In this document: positions 8,962-18,938 of the stretch, piece after piece
How positions within the stretch are numbered: position 1 is the stretch's first letter
How the letters are laid out: every line of letters starts with the position of its first letter
Assembly: GCF_900094795.1 (NCBI RefSeq)
Contig: NZ_FMBC01000017.1
Span: forward strand, 25,091 to 89,090
Source: Kosakonia oryziphila
Lineage (GTDB): Bacteria; Pseudomonadota; Gammaproteobacteria; Enterobacterales; Enterobacteriaceae
Reading direction: 5' to 3'
Length of the DNA: 64,000 bases
The notes under the pieces: model-generated
Databases searched by the model: none
What the model was told of the DNA's origin: nothing
What the model saw: only the letters and a program-made list of their open reading frames with translations
Translations under genes and position numbers: made by a program

Positions 8962-11223
8962 ATGGCGTTATCTACATTGGCTGCATGCATTATATTGGGC
9001 ATTTTGCCGCTGTTGTGGTTGCCAGCATTACCCGATATCCGCAGTATTTGGTGCGTCATCATTAGTGGATGCCTGCTGGCATGCGTACGGCCACGGTTTT
9101 TACGCTATGGGGGTATCACGTTACTCATTTTTGCCTGGGGAGTTTTGAACGCAATGCAGGCACTTTGGCCAACGGTGAACCTTCCTGGATCAAACCGCCA
9201 GGTTGAAGTCATTATTACCGAAACAGACAATATGACTCGCCATCAGGCGAAGATAGTGAGTCTTAATGGTAAACGCCTGTTCCCGGCCGCTGGTATAACG
9301 CTCTATGGGCAATATTTACCTGTCCCGATCTGCACAGGACAGCGATGGGCGATGACCGTTCGCGTACGTGCAATGCATGGCCAACTCAACGACGGAGGAT
9401 TTGATTCTCAGCGCTATGCGTTAGCAAACCATCTTCCTCTTAGCGGGCGCTTTAGCGATGCGCGTTTAATCGTGCCAACTTGTAGCTGGCGTGCTGATTA
9501 TTTGCAGTCGCTGACACACACGCTTTCCCCTTATTTCTGGCGTCCGGTGATCCTGGCGCTGGGAATGGGGGAACGTTCAGCACTCGAAAGCCCGGTAAAA
9601 GAGATTATGCGTCAGACAGGAATCGCTCATTTAATGGCTATCTCTGGGCTGCATATCTCTCTTGCCGCGATGCTTGGCGGCGTTATTACCCGTGGTATAC
9701 AGTTTTACTTCCCCGCCAATCGGGTTAATTGGGCCTTGCCTATGCTTACTGGCACGTTGTGTGCCATCGGATATGCATGTCTCACCGGCTTACAGCCCCC
9801 GGCATTGCGCACGGCCATTTCGCTTAGTGTCTGGGCCACGCTACGTCTTTCTGGGCGGTTGTGGTCACCCTGGCAAGTCTGGCTCTGTTGTGTCGCCGCG
9901 ATACTGTTTATCGATCCGCTCTCCATATTGTCATATAGCCTGTGGTTATCGGCTTTCGCCGTGGCTGCATTGCTGTTCTGGTATCAGTGGCTACCAATGC
10001 CAGCTCAACAACACTGGCTTATGCATAGCAGTATGAGTCTGATCCATTTGCAGATAGGGATGACGTTATTACTGATTCCAATACAATTATCTATGTTCCA
10101 TGGGATCAGTCTGAGCTCGCTGGTCGCCAATCTGGTGGCTATCCCTCTGGTAACATTTGTCACCGTACCCCTGATTTTGACGGGAATGCTGTTGCACTTG
10201 ACTGGCCCCCCGTTAATTGAGGAAGTCTGCTGGTACCTGGCGAACCAGACACTCGCACTATTATTTGCTTTTCTGCGATGGCTGCCAGCAGGATGGATCA
10301 ATATTGATGCACGTTGGCAGGCCGCAGCCTGGGTGCCATGGTTGATGCTGATCTGTTGGCGCTTGTCTCTATGGTGTCGTATTCCTGCGTTATGTCTGAC
10401 TTGCCTGACGATGCTGCTATTACCGCTATGGCGGGCCGACCGGCCAGGAGAGTGGTCGGTGCATATGCTGGATGTTGGGCAGGGGCTGGCAATGGTGATT
10501 GAGCGTAATGGTAAAGCAATTCTCTACGACACCGGCGTTGTCTGGCCTGGTGGTGACAGTGGGCAGCAACTGATTATTCCGTGGCTGCGCTGGCATGCTT
10601 TGCAGCCCGAGGGCATCATTCTGAGCCATGAACATCTGGATCATCGAGGTGGTCTGGAATCGTTACTGAAAGCCTGGCCAGAATTATGGGTGCGTAGTCC
10701 ATTAGGTTGGGCCGGCCATGCGCCCTGTTTTCGTGGAGAAACCTGGCAGTGGCAGGGGTTGACGTTCAGCGCGCACTGGCCGCTACCGAAAGCGCAGATG
10801 CAGGGGAACAATATCTCATGTGTCGTGAAGGTGGAGGATGGGCAACACAGCATCCTGCTAACCGGGGACATCGAAACGCAGGGCGAGATGGCAATGCTCA
10901 GCCACTATTGGCAGCATCTGCAATCTACACTTGTACAGGTACCTCATCACGGAAGTAATACCTCGTCGTCTCTGCCTTTCTTACAACGGGTTGAAGGTAA
11001 GGCGGCTGTGGCGTCAGCATCGCGGTATAACGCCTGGCGCTTCCCTTCGCTAAAGGTCATAAAACGTTACCGGGAACAGGGATATCAATGGTATGACACT
11101 CCACATCAGGGGCAGATAACCATCTCTTTTTCTCCCCAGGGCTGGGAAATCCATAGCTTACGGGATCAACTTTTACCGCGTTGGTATCATCAGTGGTTTG
11201 GCGTCCCAAACGATAACGGGTAG
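8962..11223 (+). CDS. ycaI: ComEC/Rec2-family DNA internalisation protein
   Basis: The product is 753 aa. An N-terminal DUF4131 segment with hydrophobic helices (1-60) is followed by the competence (ComEC) domain of many membrane helices (about 190-480), with the conserved HLMAISGLHISL motif near 222. The C-terminus is a metallo-beta-lactamase-like domain (about 500-740) with MLDVGQGLAMVIE, LSHEHLDHRGG, LTGDIE and PHHGSNTS. Family role: translocation of single-stranded DNA across the inner membrane, with the MBL domain thought to degrade the other strand. A near-perfect AAGGAGGT precedes the ATG. By memory this is one of the least conserved genes of the window relative to K-12. It may act with sxy, also in this window. 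Confidence 0.93.
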   Translation: MALSTLAACIILGILPLLWLPALPDIRSIWCVIISGCLLACVRPRFLRYGGITLLIFAWGVLNAMQALWPTVNLPGSNRQVEVIITETDNMTRHQAKIVSLNGKRLFPAAGITLYGQYLPVPICTGQRWAMTVRVRAMHGQLNDGGFDSQRYALANHLPLSGRFSDARLIVPTCSWRADYLQSLTHTLSPYFWRPVILALGMGERSALESPVKEIMRQTGIAHLMAISGLHISLAAMLGGVITRGIQFYFPANRVNWALPMLTGTLCAIGYACLTGLQPPALRTAISLSVWATLRLSGRLWSPWQVWLCCVAAILFIDPLSILSYSLWLSAFAVAALLFWYQWLPMPAQQHWLMHSSMSLIHLQIGMTLLLIPIQLSMFHGISLSSLVANLVAIPLVTFVTVPLILTGMLLHLTGPPLIEEVCWYLANQTLALLFAFLRWLPAGWINIDARWQAAAWVPWLMLICWRLSLWCRIPALCLTCLTMLLLPLWRADRPGEWSVHMLDVGQGLAMVIERNGKAILYDTGVVWPGGDSGQQLIIPWLRWHALQPEGIILSHEHLDHRGGLESLLKAWPELWVRSPLGWAGHAPCFRGETWQWQGLTFSAHWPLPKAQMQGNNISCVVKVEDGQHSILLTGDIETQGEMAMLSHYWQHLQSTLVQVPHHGSNTSSSLPFLQRVEGKAAVASASRYNAWRFPSLKVIKRYREQGYQWYDTPHQGQITISFSPQGWEIHSLRDQLLPRWYHQWFGVPNDNG

Positions 11224-11259
11224 AATATGCGGCTATTTCAACAAGAGCTGGTTTTCTGA

Positions 11260-13008
11260 ATGCAGAACGATAAAGATCTCTCCACATGGCAGACATTTCG
11301 CCGACTATGGCCAACTATTGCACCCTTCAAAACGGGTCTGATCGTGTCGGGAATTGCATTAATCCTCAACGCAGCCAGCGATGCATTCATGTTATCGCTG
11401 CTTAAACCGTTACTGGATGATGGTTTTGGTAAAGCGGAGCGTTCGGTACTGCTGTGGATGCCGCTAGTGGTTATCGGTCTGATGATCCTTCGCGGTATCA
11501 CCAGCTATATCTCCAGTTACTTAATTTCCTGGGTTTCGGGGAAAGTGGTGATGACCATGCGCCGCCGCCTGTTTAGCCACATGATGGGCATGCCGGTATC
11601 ATTTTTTGATAAGCAATCGACCGGCACTTTGCTGTCGCGTATTACCTACGATTCGGAACAAGTGGCTTCGTCTTCATCCAGCGCATTGATCACCGTGGTG
11701 CGTGAAGGTGCAAAGATCATCGGACTGTTTGTGATGATGTTCTGGTATAGCTGGCAGTTGTCGCTGATCCTGATTGTGCTGGCGCCTATCGTTTCTGTTG
11801 CTATTCGCATGGTATCTAAGCGTTTTCGTAATATCAGCAAAAACATGCAAAACACGATGGGCCAAGTGACCACCAGCGCGGAACAGATGCTAAAAGGACA
11901 TAAAGAGGTGCTGATGTTTGGCGGTCAGGAAGTGGAAACCCACCGCTTTGACAAAGTCAGCAATAAGATGCGTTTGCAGGGGATGAAAATGGTCTCTGCC
12001 TCCTCTATTTCTGATCCTCTGATCCAGTTGATTGCCTCACTGGCGCTGGCATTTGTGCTTTATGCCGCCAGCTTCCCAAGCGTCATGCAGACGCTGTCGG
12101 CTGGTACAATTACCGTCGTCTTTTCTTCTATGATCGCCCTGATGAGTCCGCTGAAATCGCTGACTAACGTCAATGCCCAGTTCCAGCGCGGTATGGCGGC
12201 TTGCCAGACGTTGTTTGCTATCCTTGACAGCGAGCAGGAAAAAGACGAAGGAACATATGTTATCGAACGTGCTCGCGGCGATATTGTGTTCCACAACGTG
12301 ACGTTTACTTATCCTGGTCGTGATACGCCAGCTCTGCGCAATATCAATCTGACGATTCCGGCGGGCAAGACTGTTGCACTGGTGGGGCGCTCCGGTTCTG
12401 GTAAATCGACGTTGGCCAGCCTGATCACGCGTTTCTATGATATTGACGAAGGGCAGATCCTGATGGATGGACACGATCTGCGCGAATACAAGCTCACGTC
12501 TCTACGCGACCAGGTCGCGCTGGTCTCCCAGAACGTGCATCTCTTTAATGATACCGTTGCCAATAACATTGCCTATGCCCGTACTGAGGTGTACAGCCGT
12601 GAAGAGATTGAGAAAGCTGCGAAGATGGCCTATGCCTCTGATTTTATAAATAAAATGGATGGTGGCCTGGATACAATAATTGGTGAGAACGGGGTACTGC
12701 TTTCCGGTGGCCAGCGTCAGCGTATCGCGATTGCCCGAGCGTTGCTGCGTGACAGCCCGATCCTGATCCTTGATGAAGCCACGTCAGCGCTGGATACCGA
12801 ATCTGAACGTGCTATCCAGGCTGCGCTCAATGAATTGCAGAAAAACCGTACCTCTTTGGTTATCGCTCACCGCCTGTCTACCATTGAACAGGCCGATGAA
12901 ATTGTGGTAGTGGAAGATGGCTGTATCGTTGAGCGCGGCAGTCATGCCGAGCTGCTGGAGCACCGCGGCGTTTACGCTCAGCTTCATAAAATGCAGTTTG
13001 GCGCATGA
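11260..13008 (+). CDS. msbA: Lipid A export ATP-binding/permease MsbA
   Basis: The product is 582 aa, a homodimeric ABC exporter half-transporter that flips core-lipid A across the inner membrane. It has six transmembrane helices (about 20-310) and a nucleotide-binding domain. The latter shows Walker [10 protein letters not shown] near 376-384, the signature [13 protein letters not shown], Walker [13 protein letters not shown] and the H-loop IAHRLS. Length is identical to K-12. lpxK overlaps its stop by 4 nt (ATGA), so the two are translationally coupled, linking lipid A completion to its export. Confidence 0.98.
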   Translation: MQNDKDLSTWQTFRRLWPTIAPFKTGLIVSGIALILNAASDAFMLSLLKPLLDDGFGKAERSVLLWMPLVVIGLMILRGITSYISSYLISWVSGKVVMTMRRRLFSHMMGMPVSFFDKQSTGTLLSRITYDSEQVASSSSSALITVVREGAKIIGLFVMMFWYSWQLSLILIVLAPIVSVAIRMVSKRFRNISKNMQNTMGQVTTSAEQMLKGHKEVLMFGGQEVETHRFDKVSNKMRLQGMKMVSASSISDPLIQLIASLALAFVLYAASFPSVMQTLSAGTITVVFSSMIALMSPLKSLTNVNAQFQRGMAACQTLFAILDSEQEKDEGTYVIERARGDIVFHNVTFTYPGRDTPALRNINLTIPAGKTVALVGRSGSGKSTLASLITRFYDIDEGQILMDGHDLREYKLTSLRDQVALVSQNVHLFNDTVANNIAYARTEVYSREEIEKAAKMAYASDFINKMDGGLDTIIGENGVLLSGGQRQRIAIARALLRDSPILILDEATSALDTESERAIQAALNELQKNRTSLVIAHRLSTIEQADEIVVVEDGCIVERGSHAELLEHRGVYAQLHKMQFGA

Positions 13009-13982
13009 TTGCACGTATCTGGTCCGGTGAATCCCCGCTGTGGCTACTGCTATTGCCACTCTCCTGGCTTTATGGCCTGGTGAGTGGCGCAATCCGTCTG
13101 GCTTATCGTCTGGGGCTCAAAAAATCCTGGCGCGCCCCTGTTCCTGTGGTGGTGGTCGGTAACCTGACGGCTGGTGGTAATGGTAAAACGCCAGTGGTTG
13201 TCTGGCTGGTTGAACAGCTTCAGCAGCGTGGTATCCGCGTGGGGGTGGTTTCGCGAGGTTATGGCGGGAAGGCAGAACGTTACCCGCTATTGCTTACGTC
13301 TGATACCACCACAGAAGAGGCAGGCGACGAACCTGTGCTGATTTACCAGCGCACCGGCGCGCCGGTTGCTGTGTCCCCCGTTCGCCGTGAGGCCGTGGAA
13401 GTCATACTGGCACACCATTCTGTGCAGATAATCGTGACTGATGATGGTTTGCAACACTATCGCCTGGCGCGAGACAAAGAGATTGTGGTTGTTGATGGCG
13501 TCAGACGTTTTGGCAATGGCTGGTGGCTTCCTGCGGGGCCGATGCGTGAACGAGCCTCACGTCTGAAGACGGTTGATGCGGTGATAGCCAATGGCGGAGT
13601 GGCAAGAGCGGGTGAGATCCCGATGCGCCTGATTCCGGGGATGGCAGTTAATTTGCGCACAGGTGAACGCCGCGAAGTACGCGAGTTGGCACCCTGCGTG
13701 GCGATGGCTGGTATTGGCCATCCCCCGCGTTTTTTCGCTACGCTCAGTGAGTGTGGCGTGACGCCGGAACAGACTTTTGCGCTCGCCGATCATCAGGCAT
13801 TAACCCGGTCGGATGTTCAGGCGATGGTCAAACCGGGACAGACGCTGGTGATGACAGAAAAAGATGCGGTGAAATGTCGTCCCTTCGCTGAAGATAACTG
13901 GTGGTATTTGCCTGTGGACGCGAAACTGGAAGGCGAACAGGCGAACAAGCTGCTACAGGAATTGCTTACTCTGGCGCACTGA
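13005..13982 (+). CDS. lpxK: Tetraacyldisaccharide 4'-kinase
   Basis: The product is 325 aa, a few residues shorter than K-12 at the C-terminus. It is an inner membrane-associated P-loop kinase that phosphorylates the 4' position of the lipid A precursor to make lipid IVA (Raetz pathway). The N-terminal membrane segment is [15 protein letters not shown] (12-26). The Walker [13 protein letters not shown] (52-63) and the VTDDGLQHY active-site region (near residue 145) are visible. The start codon overlaps the msbA stop. Confidence 0.97.
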   Translation: MIARIWSGESPLWLLLLPLSWLYGLVSGAIRLAYRLGLKKSWRAPVPVVVVGNLTAGGNGKTPVVVWLVEQLQQRGIRVGVVSRGYGGKAERYPLLLTSDTTTEEAGDEPVLIYQRTGAPVAVSPVRREAVEVILAHHSVQIIVTDDGLQHYRLARDKEIVVVDGVRRFGNGWWLPAGPMRERASRLKTVDAVIANGGVARAGEIPMRLIPGMAVNLRTGERREVRELAPCVAMAGIGHPPRFFATLSECGVTPEQTFALADHQALTRSDVQAMVKPGQTLVMTEKDAVKCRPFAEDNWWYLPVDAKLEGEQANKLLQELLTLAH

Positions 13983-14007
13983 CGATTGCTGCATGCATCG
14001 GCCGCGC

Positions 14008-14024
14008 CCTGTTAACTGAACAGG
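14008..14024 (+). promoter_or_regulatory. Hairpin covering the ycaQ ribosome-binding site
   Basis: CCTGTT (14008-14013) can pair with AACAGG (14019-14024) over a 5-nt loop. The right arm holds the only Shine-Dalgarno-like bases (CAGGA) before the ycaQ ATG at 14032. This could limit ycaQ translation; functional use is inferred. Confidence 0.4.
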
Positions 14025-14031
14025 AATCTCC

Positions 14032-15261
14032 ATGTCTGTGCCGCAACTCTCGTTAACATCTGCCCGTCATTTACATCTCGCCGCGCAAGGTTTACTGCGC
14101 AAACCTGCCAGACGTGCCACATCTTCCGATATTCTCTCTATGATTCAGCGCATGTCGCTACTGCAAATCGACACTATCAATATCGTTGCCCGTAGCCCTT
14201 ATCTGGTGCTGTTCAGCCGCCTCGGGCAGTACCCACAGCACTGGCTTGACGACGCGCTACGCCGTGGTGAACTGATGGAGTACTGGGCACATGAGGCCTG
14301 TTTCTTGCCGCGTGATGATTTTGCCCTTATGCGCCACCGCATGCTGACACCTGACAAGATGGGCTGGAAGTACCGTAAAGAGTGGATGCAGGAGCATGCA
14401 GAAGAGATTGAGCAACTTGTTGCCCTTATCGAGCAAAATGGACCGGTTCGCTCAGCCGATTTTGAACATCCGCGTAAAGGTGTCAGCGGCTGGTGGGAGT
14501 GGAAACCTCACAAGCGTCATCTGGAAGGATTGTTTACGGCCGGAAAAGTGATGGTTATCGAACGCCGTAATTTCCAGCGTGTCTATGATCTCACGCAGCG
14601 GGTGATGCCTCATTGGGATGATGAGCGGGACGTGCTGTCGCAAGAGGCAGCGGAGTACCGGATGCTGGAAAACAGCGCCCGCAGTCTCGGGGTTTTTCGC
14701 GCTCAGTGGTTGGCAGACTATTACCGTCTGCGTCAGCCCGCATTGCCATTGCTGCTGGAGCAGTTGCAGGAGGCCGGACAAATTTTTCCGGTCAATGTTG
14801 AAACCCTGGGGCCCGCCTGGTTGCATGCCTCGCTATTGCCGCTGCTGGCAGAGGCGCAGGAGGACAAACTCACCGCCACGCACAGCGCAGTACTGTCACC
14901 GTTTGATCCGGTGGTCTGGGATCGCAAACGGGCCGAGCAGTTTTTCGATTTTAGCTATCGTCTGGAGTGCTACACCCCGGCGCCTAAGCGGCAGTTTGGC
15001 TATTTCGTGTTGCCGCTGCTCCACCGTGGGCGGCTGGTGGGGCGCATGGATGCCAAAATGCACCGCAAAGAGGGTGTACTGGAAGTGATCGCGCTCTATC
15101 TTGAGAACGGGGTTAAGCCTGGTCGTATGCTGGAAAAGGGGCTGCAAAACGCTATTACGGAATTCGCTCGTTGGCAGGGGGCCCGGAGGATCACGTTTGT
15201 GCGTCTGCCGGATGGGGTGTTTTCTGCCTGCCGCAGCGGGCTGGAAATAGACACGGTGTAA
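14032..15261 (+). CDS. ycaQ: YcaQ/AlkX interstrand-crosslink DNA glycosylase
   Basis: The product is 409 aa, HTH_42 (DUF1006) superfamily, related to Streptomyces AlkZ. The E. coli protein excises alkylated bases and unhooks interstrand crosslinks. The catalytic QxD motif that separates YcaQ-type from AlkZ (QxQ) enzymes is present as Q45-I-D47 in [10 protein letters not shown]. Tandem winged-helix domains are predicted along the chain, with the family motif [17 protein letters not shown] near residue 290. It starts 49 nt after lpxK with a partly masked ribosome site. It sits in the envelope cluster but has no clear functional link to it. Confidence 0.93.
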   Translation: MSVPQLSLTSARHLHLAAQGLLRKPARRATSSDILSMIQRMSLLQIDTINIVARSPYLVLFSRLGQYPQHWLDDALRRGELMEYWAHEACFLPRDDFALMRHRMLTPDKMGWKYRKEWMQEHAEEIEQLVALIEQNGPVRSADFEHPRKGVSGWWEWKPHKRHLEGLFTAGKVMVIERRNFQRVYDLTQRVMPHWDDERDVLSQEAAEYRMLENSARSLGVFRAQWLADYYRLRQPALPLLLEQLQEAGQIFPVNVETLGPAWLHASLLPLLAEAQEDKLTATHSAVLSPFDPVVWDRKRAEQFFDFSYRLECYTPAPKRQFGYFVLPLLHRGRLVGRMDAKMHRKEGVLEVIALYLENGVKPGRMLEKGLQNAITEFARWQGARRITFVRLPDGVFSACRSGLEIDTV

Positions 15262-15314
15262 GAAATGGATGTGATAAGCTTAACTCATTAATTGTCGGTG
15301 TATCAGGAGGAAAA

Positions 15315-15497
15315 ATGGATCACCGTTTGCTTGAAATTATTGCCTGTCCGGTGTGTAACGGCAAACTTTACTACAGCCAGGATAAGCAAGAGCTGATCTG
15401 TAAAATTGACAGTCTGGCTTACCCGGTACGGGAAGGCATTCCAGTCTTGCTGGAAACTGAAGCACGTTCGTTAACTGCGGAAGAGAGCCAGCCATGA
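15315..15497 (+). CDS. ycaR: YcaR, Trm112-like UPF0434 small protein
   Basis: The product is 60 aa, a Trm112-like zinc-ribbon fold. It carries a CPVC knuckle at residues 11-14 and a further Cys at 29 (LICK), so the four-Cys site is incomplete as in the E. coli protein. Its function is not established; it is almost always paired with kdsB. The ATG at 15315 follows a strong AGGAGG; the longer open frame from 15171 runs inside ycaQ and is not used. The stop overlaps the kdsB start by 4 nt, giving translational coupling. Confidence 0.93.
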   Translation: MDHRLLEIIACPVCNGKLYYSQDKQELICKIDSLAYPVREGIPVLLETEARSLTAEESQP

Positions 15498-16240
15498 GTT
15501 TCGTTGTTATTATTCCTGCGCGTTACGCTTCCACGCGTTTGCCGGGAAAACCTTTGGTGGATATCAACGGCAAACCGATGGTGGTGCACGTGCTGGAACG
15601 CGCGCGTGAATCTGGTGCCGATCGCATCATTGTGGCAACGGACAACGAAGAGGTGATGCGAGCGGTGCAGGCGGCTGGCGGTGAAGTCTGCATGACTCGC
15701 GCAGATCACCAGTCCGGAACCGAGCGCCTGGCCGAAGTCGTTGAAAAATGCGGTTTCAGCGACGATACGGTAATAGTCAATGTTCAGGGCGATGAGCCGA
15801 TGATCCCGCCAGAGATTATTCGTCAGGTGGCCGACAACCTCAGCATTCGCAATGTTGGTATGGCGACGCTCGCCGTACCCATTCACAGCGCGGAAGAGGC
15901 ATTCAATCCCAACGCCGTTAAAGTGGTGATGGATGCCGAAGGTTATGCGCTGTACTTTTCCCGCGCTACGATCCCGTGGGATCGGGACCGTTTTGCGCTT
16001 TCACGTGAAACGATAGGTGACACCTTCCTGCGCCATATCGGCATTTATGGCTATCGGGCTGGTTTTATCCGTCGCTATGTCAGTTGGCAAACCAGTCCGC
16101 TGGAGCAGATCGAAATGCTGGAACAGCTTCGTGTGCTCTGGTATGGCGAAAAGATCCACGTTGCAGTGGCAAGCGTTGTGCCGGGCACGGGTGTGGATAC
16201 GCCAGACGATCTTGAGCGCGTCCGCCAGGCCTTGCGTTAA
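15494..16240 (+). CDS. kdsB: 3-deoxy-manno-octulosonate (KDO) cytidylyltransferase
   Basis: The product is 248 aa, a cytosolic enzyme that makes CMP-KDO from CTP and KDO, the donor for the LPS inner core. The nucleotide-binding signature [14 protein letters not shown] is at 8-21, and [11 protein letters not shown] near residue 98 contains the metal-binding Asp. It overlaps ycaR by 4 nt and is followed by a terminator. With msbA and lpxK upstream it adds to the LPS/lipid A grouping of this stretch. Confidence 0.98.
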   Translation: MSFVVIIPARYASTRLPGKPLVDINGKPMVVHVLERARESGADRIIVATDNEEVMRAVQAAGGEVCMTRADHQSGTERLAEVVEKCGFSDDTVIVNVQGDEPMIPPEIIRQVADNLSIRNVGMATLAVPIHSAEEAFNPNAVKVVMDAEGYALYFSRATIPWDRDRFALSRETIGDTFLRHIGIYGYRAGFIRRYVSWQTSPLEQIEMLEQLRVLWYGEKIHVAVASVVPGTGVDTPDDLERVRQALR

Positions 16241-16248
16241 GCCTTTCT

Positions 16249-16274
16249 ATCCCCTCTGTCCGGGGGGATTTTCC
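16249..16274 (+). terminator. Rho-independent terminator of kdsB
   Basis: ATCCCCTC (16249-16256) pairs with GGGGGGAT (16262-16269, one G-T wobble) over a 5-nt loop, followed by TTT. It begins 9 nt after the kdsB stop. Confidence 0.8.
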
Positions 16275-16375
16275 GTTTCCCGTCAAATTCCTGCACTGTT
16301 TTGATCTTACCAGGGTGACATCCGTCCTGCAGGCGCTCATTATAAAAGCAGTCGTTTTTGTGAGGGCATTCTGCT

Positions 16376-17269
16376 ATGGAGCAATTGCGTGCTGAACTGA
16401 GTCATCTGCTGGGAGAAAAACTCAGCCGCATGGAGTGTGTCAGTGAAAAACCTGATTCTGCACTCTGGTCGCTGTATGACAGCCAGGGTAATCCGCTGCC
16501 GCTGCTGGCCCGGAGTTTCTCTACACCGGGCATTGCTCGCCAACTGGCCTGGAAAATCTCAATGTTGGCAAGGAACGGTGCAGTGCGGATGCCGGTAGTA
16601 TACGGAGTGATGACACATGAAGAACATCCCGGCCCTGATGTGTTGCTGATTGAGCGTCTGCGCGGCGTGCCAGTGGAAGCTCCGACGCGCACGCCAGAGC
16701 GCTGGGAACAGTTAAAGGACCAGATTGTTGAGGCGCTACTTGCCTGGCACCGTCAGGACAGCCACGGCTGCGTCGGTATGGTCGACAACACCCAGGAAAA
16801 TGTCTGGCCATCATGGTATCGCCAGCGCGTGGAGGTGCTGTGGACGACCCTCAATCAATACCAGAATACCGGGCTAACCATGCAGGATAAACGGCTGTTG
16901 TTTCGCACCCGCGAATGCCTGTCCGCGCTGTTTGACGGTTTCAATGATAACTGCGTGCTGGTGCACGGCAGCTTTAATTTGCGCAGTATGCTGAAAGATG
17001 CCCGCAGCGATCAGCTGCTGGCGATGGTCGGGCCTGGCATTATGTTGTGGGCACCCCGTGAATATGAGTTGTTTCATCTCGTTGATGGGCCGCAGGCGGA
17101 AGGGCTGCTTTGGCGCTATTTACAGCGCGCACCAGTGGCAGAATCTTTCCTCTGGCGGCGCTGGCTCTATCTGCTCTGGGACGAGGTGGCGCAGCTGGTG
17201 AACACTGGCAGATTCAGCCGCGCCAATTTCGATCTCGCCTCGAAATCACTGCTCCCCTGGCTGGTCTGA
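16376..17269 (+). CDS. ycbJ: YcbJ, kinase-fold protein of unknown function
   Basis: The product is 297 aa and resembles the aminoglycoside/choline phosphotransferase-like kinase fold. Visible elements are a hinge-like DVLLIERLRGVPVE near 88-102 and a Brenner-type loop at 196-206. The catalytic aspartate of HGDxxxxN is replaced (HGS at 197-199), and the following metal-binding IDW/IDF Asp position reads MVGPG (217-221). It may therefore be a pseudokinase. No substrate is known. Its 3' end overlaps elyC on the other strand by 24 nt. Confidence 0.85.
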   Translation: MEQLRAELSHLLGEKLSRMECVSEKPDSALWSLYDSQGNPLPLLARSFSTPGIARQLAWKISMLARNGAVRMPVVYGVMTHEEHPGPDVLLIERLRGVPVEAPTRTPERWEQLKDQIVEALLAWHRQDSHGCVGMVDNTQENVWPSWYRQRVEVLWTTLNQYQNTGLTMQDKRLLFRTRECLSALFDGFNDNCVLVHGSFNLRSMLKDARSDQLLAMVGPGIMLWAPREYELFHLVDGPQAEGLLWRYLQRAPVAESFLWRRWLYLLWDEVAQLVNTGRFSRANFDLASKSLLPWLV

Positions 17270-18025
17270 ACTGCCCTTTAGCCACTGCCAGATACGCCCC
17301 AGCGTTTCATAGCCTACCCGGTCGCTGTGCATCAGCCAGACCGGGGAAGGAATAATGCGCTCCCACGGATTCAACGGTGACTCAATAGCCATCTGGTTTG
17401 CTGGTGCGGGGAGTGGATGCAGCCCTGCGTGCTGGAAGAAAATAATTGCTCGCGGCAAATGGGATGCGGAGGTCACCAGCAGAAATGGCGCATCGCCGAT
17501 GGCTCGCTTCACCGCCGCCGCTTCTTCTTCCGTATCTTTTGGATCATTCAGCGTGATAATTTCGCTGCGTGGGACGCCAAGGCTTTCCGCCACACGCGCA
17601 CCGGCTTCTGCGGTGCTGACCGGGTTGGTTTTCGCTGCCGCGCCGGTAAAGATCAGTTTCGCGCCCGGATTGGCCTGCCAGAGGCGAATCCCTTCATTCA
17701 GGCGAGGCAAACTGTTATTAATCAGGTTTGAGCTGGGCGCCCAGGCATCATTCCAGGTGTAACCACCACCAAGGACGACGATATACTTTACTGGCTGTGT
17801 GCCGCGCCAGGTGGGATATTTCGCTTCGATAGGTTTTAGCAGACCATCTGCGACTGGTTGTAGGCTTAACAGCAGCAAAACCAGCCAGCCGAAAGTAATA
17901 CATGTCTTACCTGTTTTCTGCCAGCGGCTGAACCAGACAAGCATAACTCCCAGCCCGATTACCAAAAGCAAAAAAGGCAGGGGAAGCATCAGGCCGCCCA
18001 GGAATTTTTTTAGGGTGAAAAGCAC
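17246..18025 (-). CDS. elyC: ElyC envelope biogenesis factor (DUF218)
   Basis: The product is 259 aa (formerly YcbC), an inner membrane protein needed for peptidoglycan assembly at low temperature in E. coli, linked to undecaprenyl lipid carrier metabolism. Two N-terminal membrane helices (about 12-32 and 38-56) are followed by the DUF218 domain with VVLGGGYTW near 84-92 and the VTSASHLPRA signature near 182. I place the start at a GTG (18025), eight nt after GGAGA, because it gives the family length and VLFTLKK aligns with the MLFTLKK start of K-12. The ATGs further upstream are in the cmoM promoter region. Confidence 0.93.
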   Translation of the reverse strand: MLFTLKKFLGGLMLPLPFLLLVIGLGVMLVWFSRWQKTGKTCITFGWLVLLLLSLQPVADGLLKPIEAKYPTWRGTQPVKYIVVLGGGYTWNDAWAPSSNLINNSLPRLNEGIRLWQANPGAKLIFTGAAAKTNPVSTAEAGARVAESLGVPRSEIITLNDPKDTEEEAAAVKRAIGDAPFLLVTSASHLPRAIIFFQHAGLHPLPAPANQMAIESPLNPWERIIPSPVWLMHSDRVGYETLGRIWQWLKGSSDQPGEQ

Positions 18026-18143
18026 AGGAAACGTCTCCTTTTTGAGCATATAGCAAGCGATTTCAGCCGATCTTACACCTGATGGGTTCATTCTCGTCAC
18101 GGCTGTGACAAAATAACGGTTTTGCCAAAAGCGTGGAGCGTGC

Positions 18144-18938
18144 ATGCAGGATCGTAACTTCGACGATATCGCGGAGAAATTCTCGCGCAACATCTACGGC
18201 ACCACCAAAGGGCAGTTGCGGCAGGCGATCCTGTGGCAGGATCTTGATGCGCTGCTGGCAACGCGCGGTAATGTTCCGTTGCGGGTTCTGGATGCTGGCG
18301 GAGGCGAAGGGCAGACGGCGATTCGGATGGCGCAGTTGGGTCACCACGTTACCCTTTGCGATGTATCTAAAGAGATGATCGCGCGTGCGCAAACCGCAGC
18401 AGAGGCGAAAGGTGTGAGCGGTAACATGCATTTTGTACAATGCGCCGTTCAGGATGTGGCTGAGCATTTGGAATCGCCCGTTGATCTGATATTGTTCCAT
18501 GCTGTGCTTGAATGGGTGGCAGAACCCATATTTGCATTAGAAAAATTGTGGTCGACGCTACGCCCGGGCGGAGCGTTGTCATTGATGTTTTATAATGCCG
18601 ACGGTCTGCTAATGCACAATATGGTGGCAGGGAATTTCGACTACGTGAAAGCAGGTATGCCAAAACGGAAAAAACGTACCCTTTCTCCGGACTATCCGCG
18701 CAATCCTGCGGACGTTTACGGCTGGCTCGAACAGATTGGCTGGCGCATTACCGGTAAAACCGGCGTACGGGTTTTTCACGATTACTTGCGTGAAAAACAT
18801 CAACAGCACGACTGTTTTGACGCATTGCTCGAGCTTGAAACACGCTTTTGTCGTCAGGAGCCGTATATCAGCCTTGGCCGCTATATTCACGTGACAGCGC
18901 TTAAGCCGCAAATCGATGGAAGGACAAACGATGAGTGA
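18144..18938 (+). CDS. cmoM: tRNA 5-carboxymethoxyuridine methyltransferase CmoM
   Basis: The product is 264 aa (formerly SmtA), a SAM-dependent class I methyltransferase. It converts cmo5U34 to its methyl ester mcmo5U34 in the wobble position of a few tRNAs. The SAM-binding motif [11 protein letters not shown] is at 48-57, and the acidic motif II ends in [10 protein letters not shown] near 80. It is the promoter-proximal gene of the muk operon; its last 8 nt overlap the start of mukF. elyC is divergent, leaving a 118-bp shared upstream region. Confidence 0.95.
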   Translation: MQDRNFDDIAEKFSRNIYGTTKGQLRQAILWQDLDALLATRGNVPLRVLDAGGGEGQTAIRMAQLGHHVTLCDVSKEMIARAQTAAEAKGVSGNMHFVQCAVQDVAEHLESPVDLILFHAVLEWVAEPIFALEKLWSTLRPGGALSLMFYNADGLLMHNMVAGNFDYVKAGMPKRKKRTLSPDYPRNPADVYGWLEQIGWRITGKTGVRVFHDYLREKHQQHDCFDALLELETRFCRQEPYISLGRYIHVTALKPQIDGRTNDE

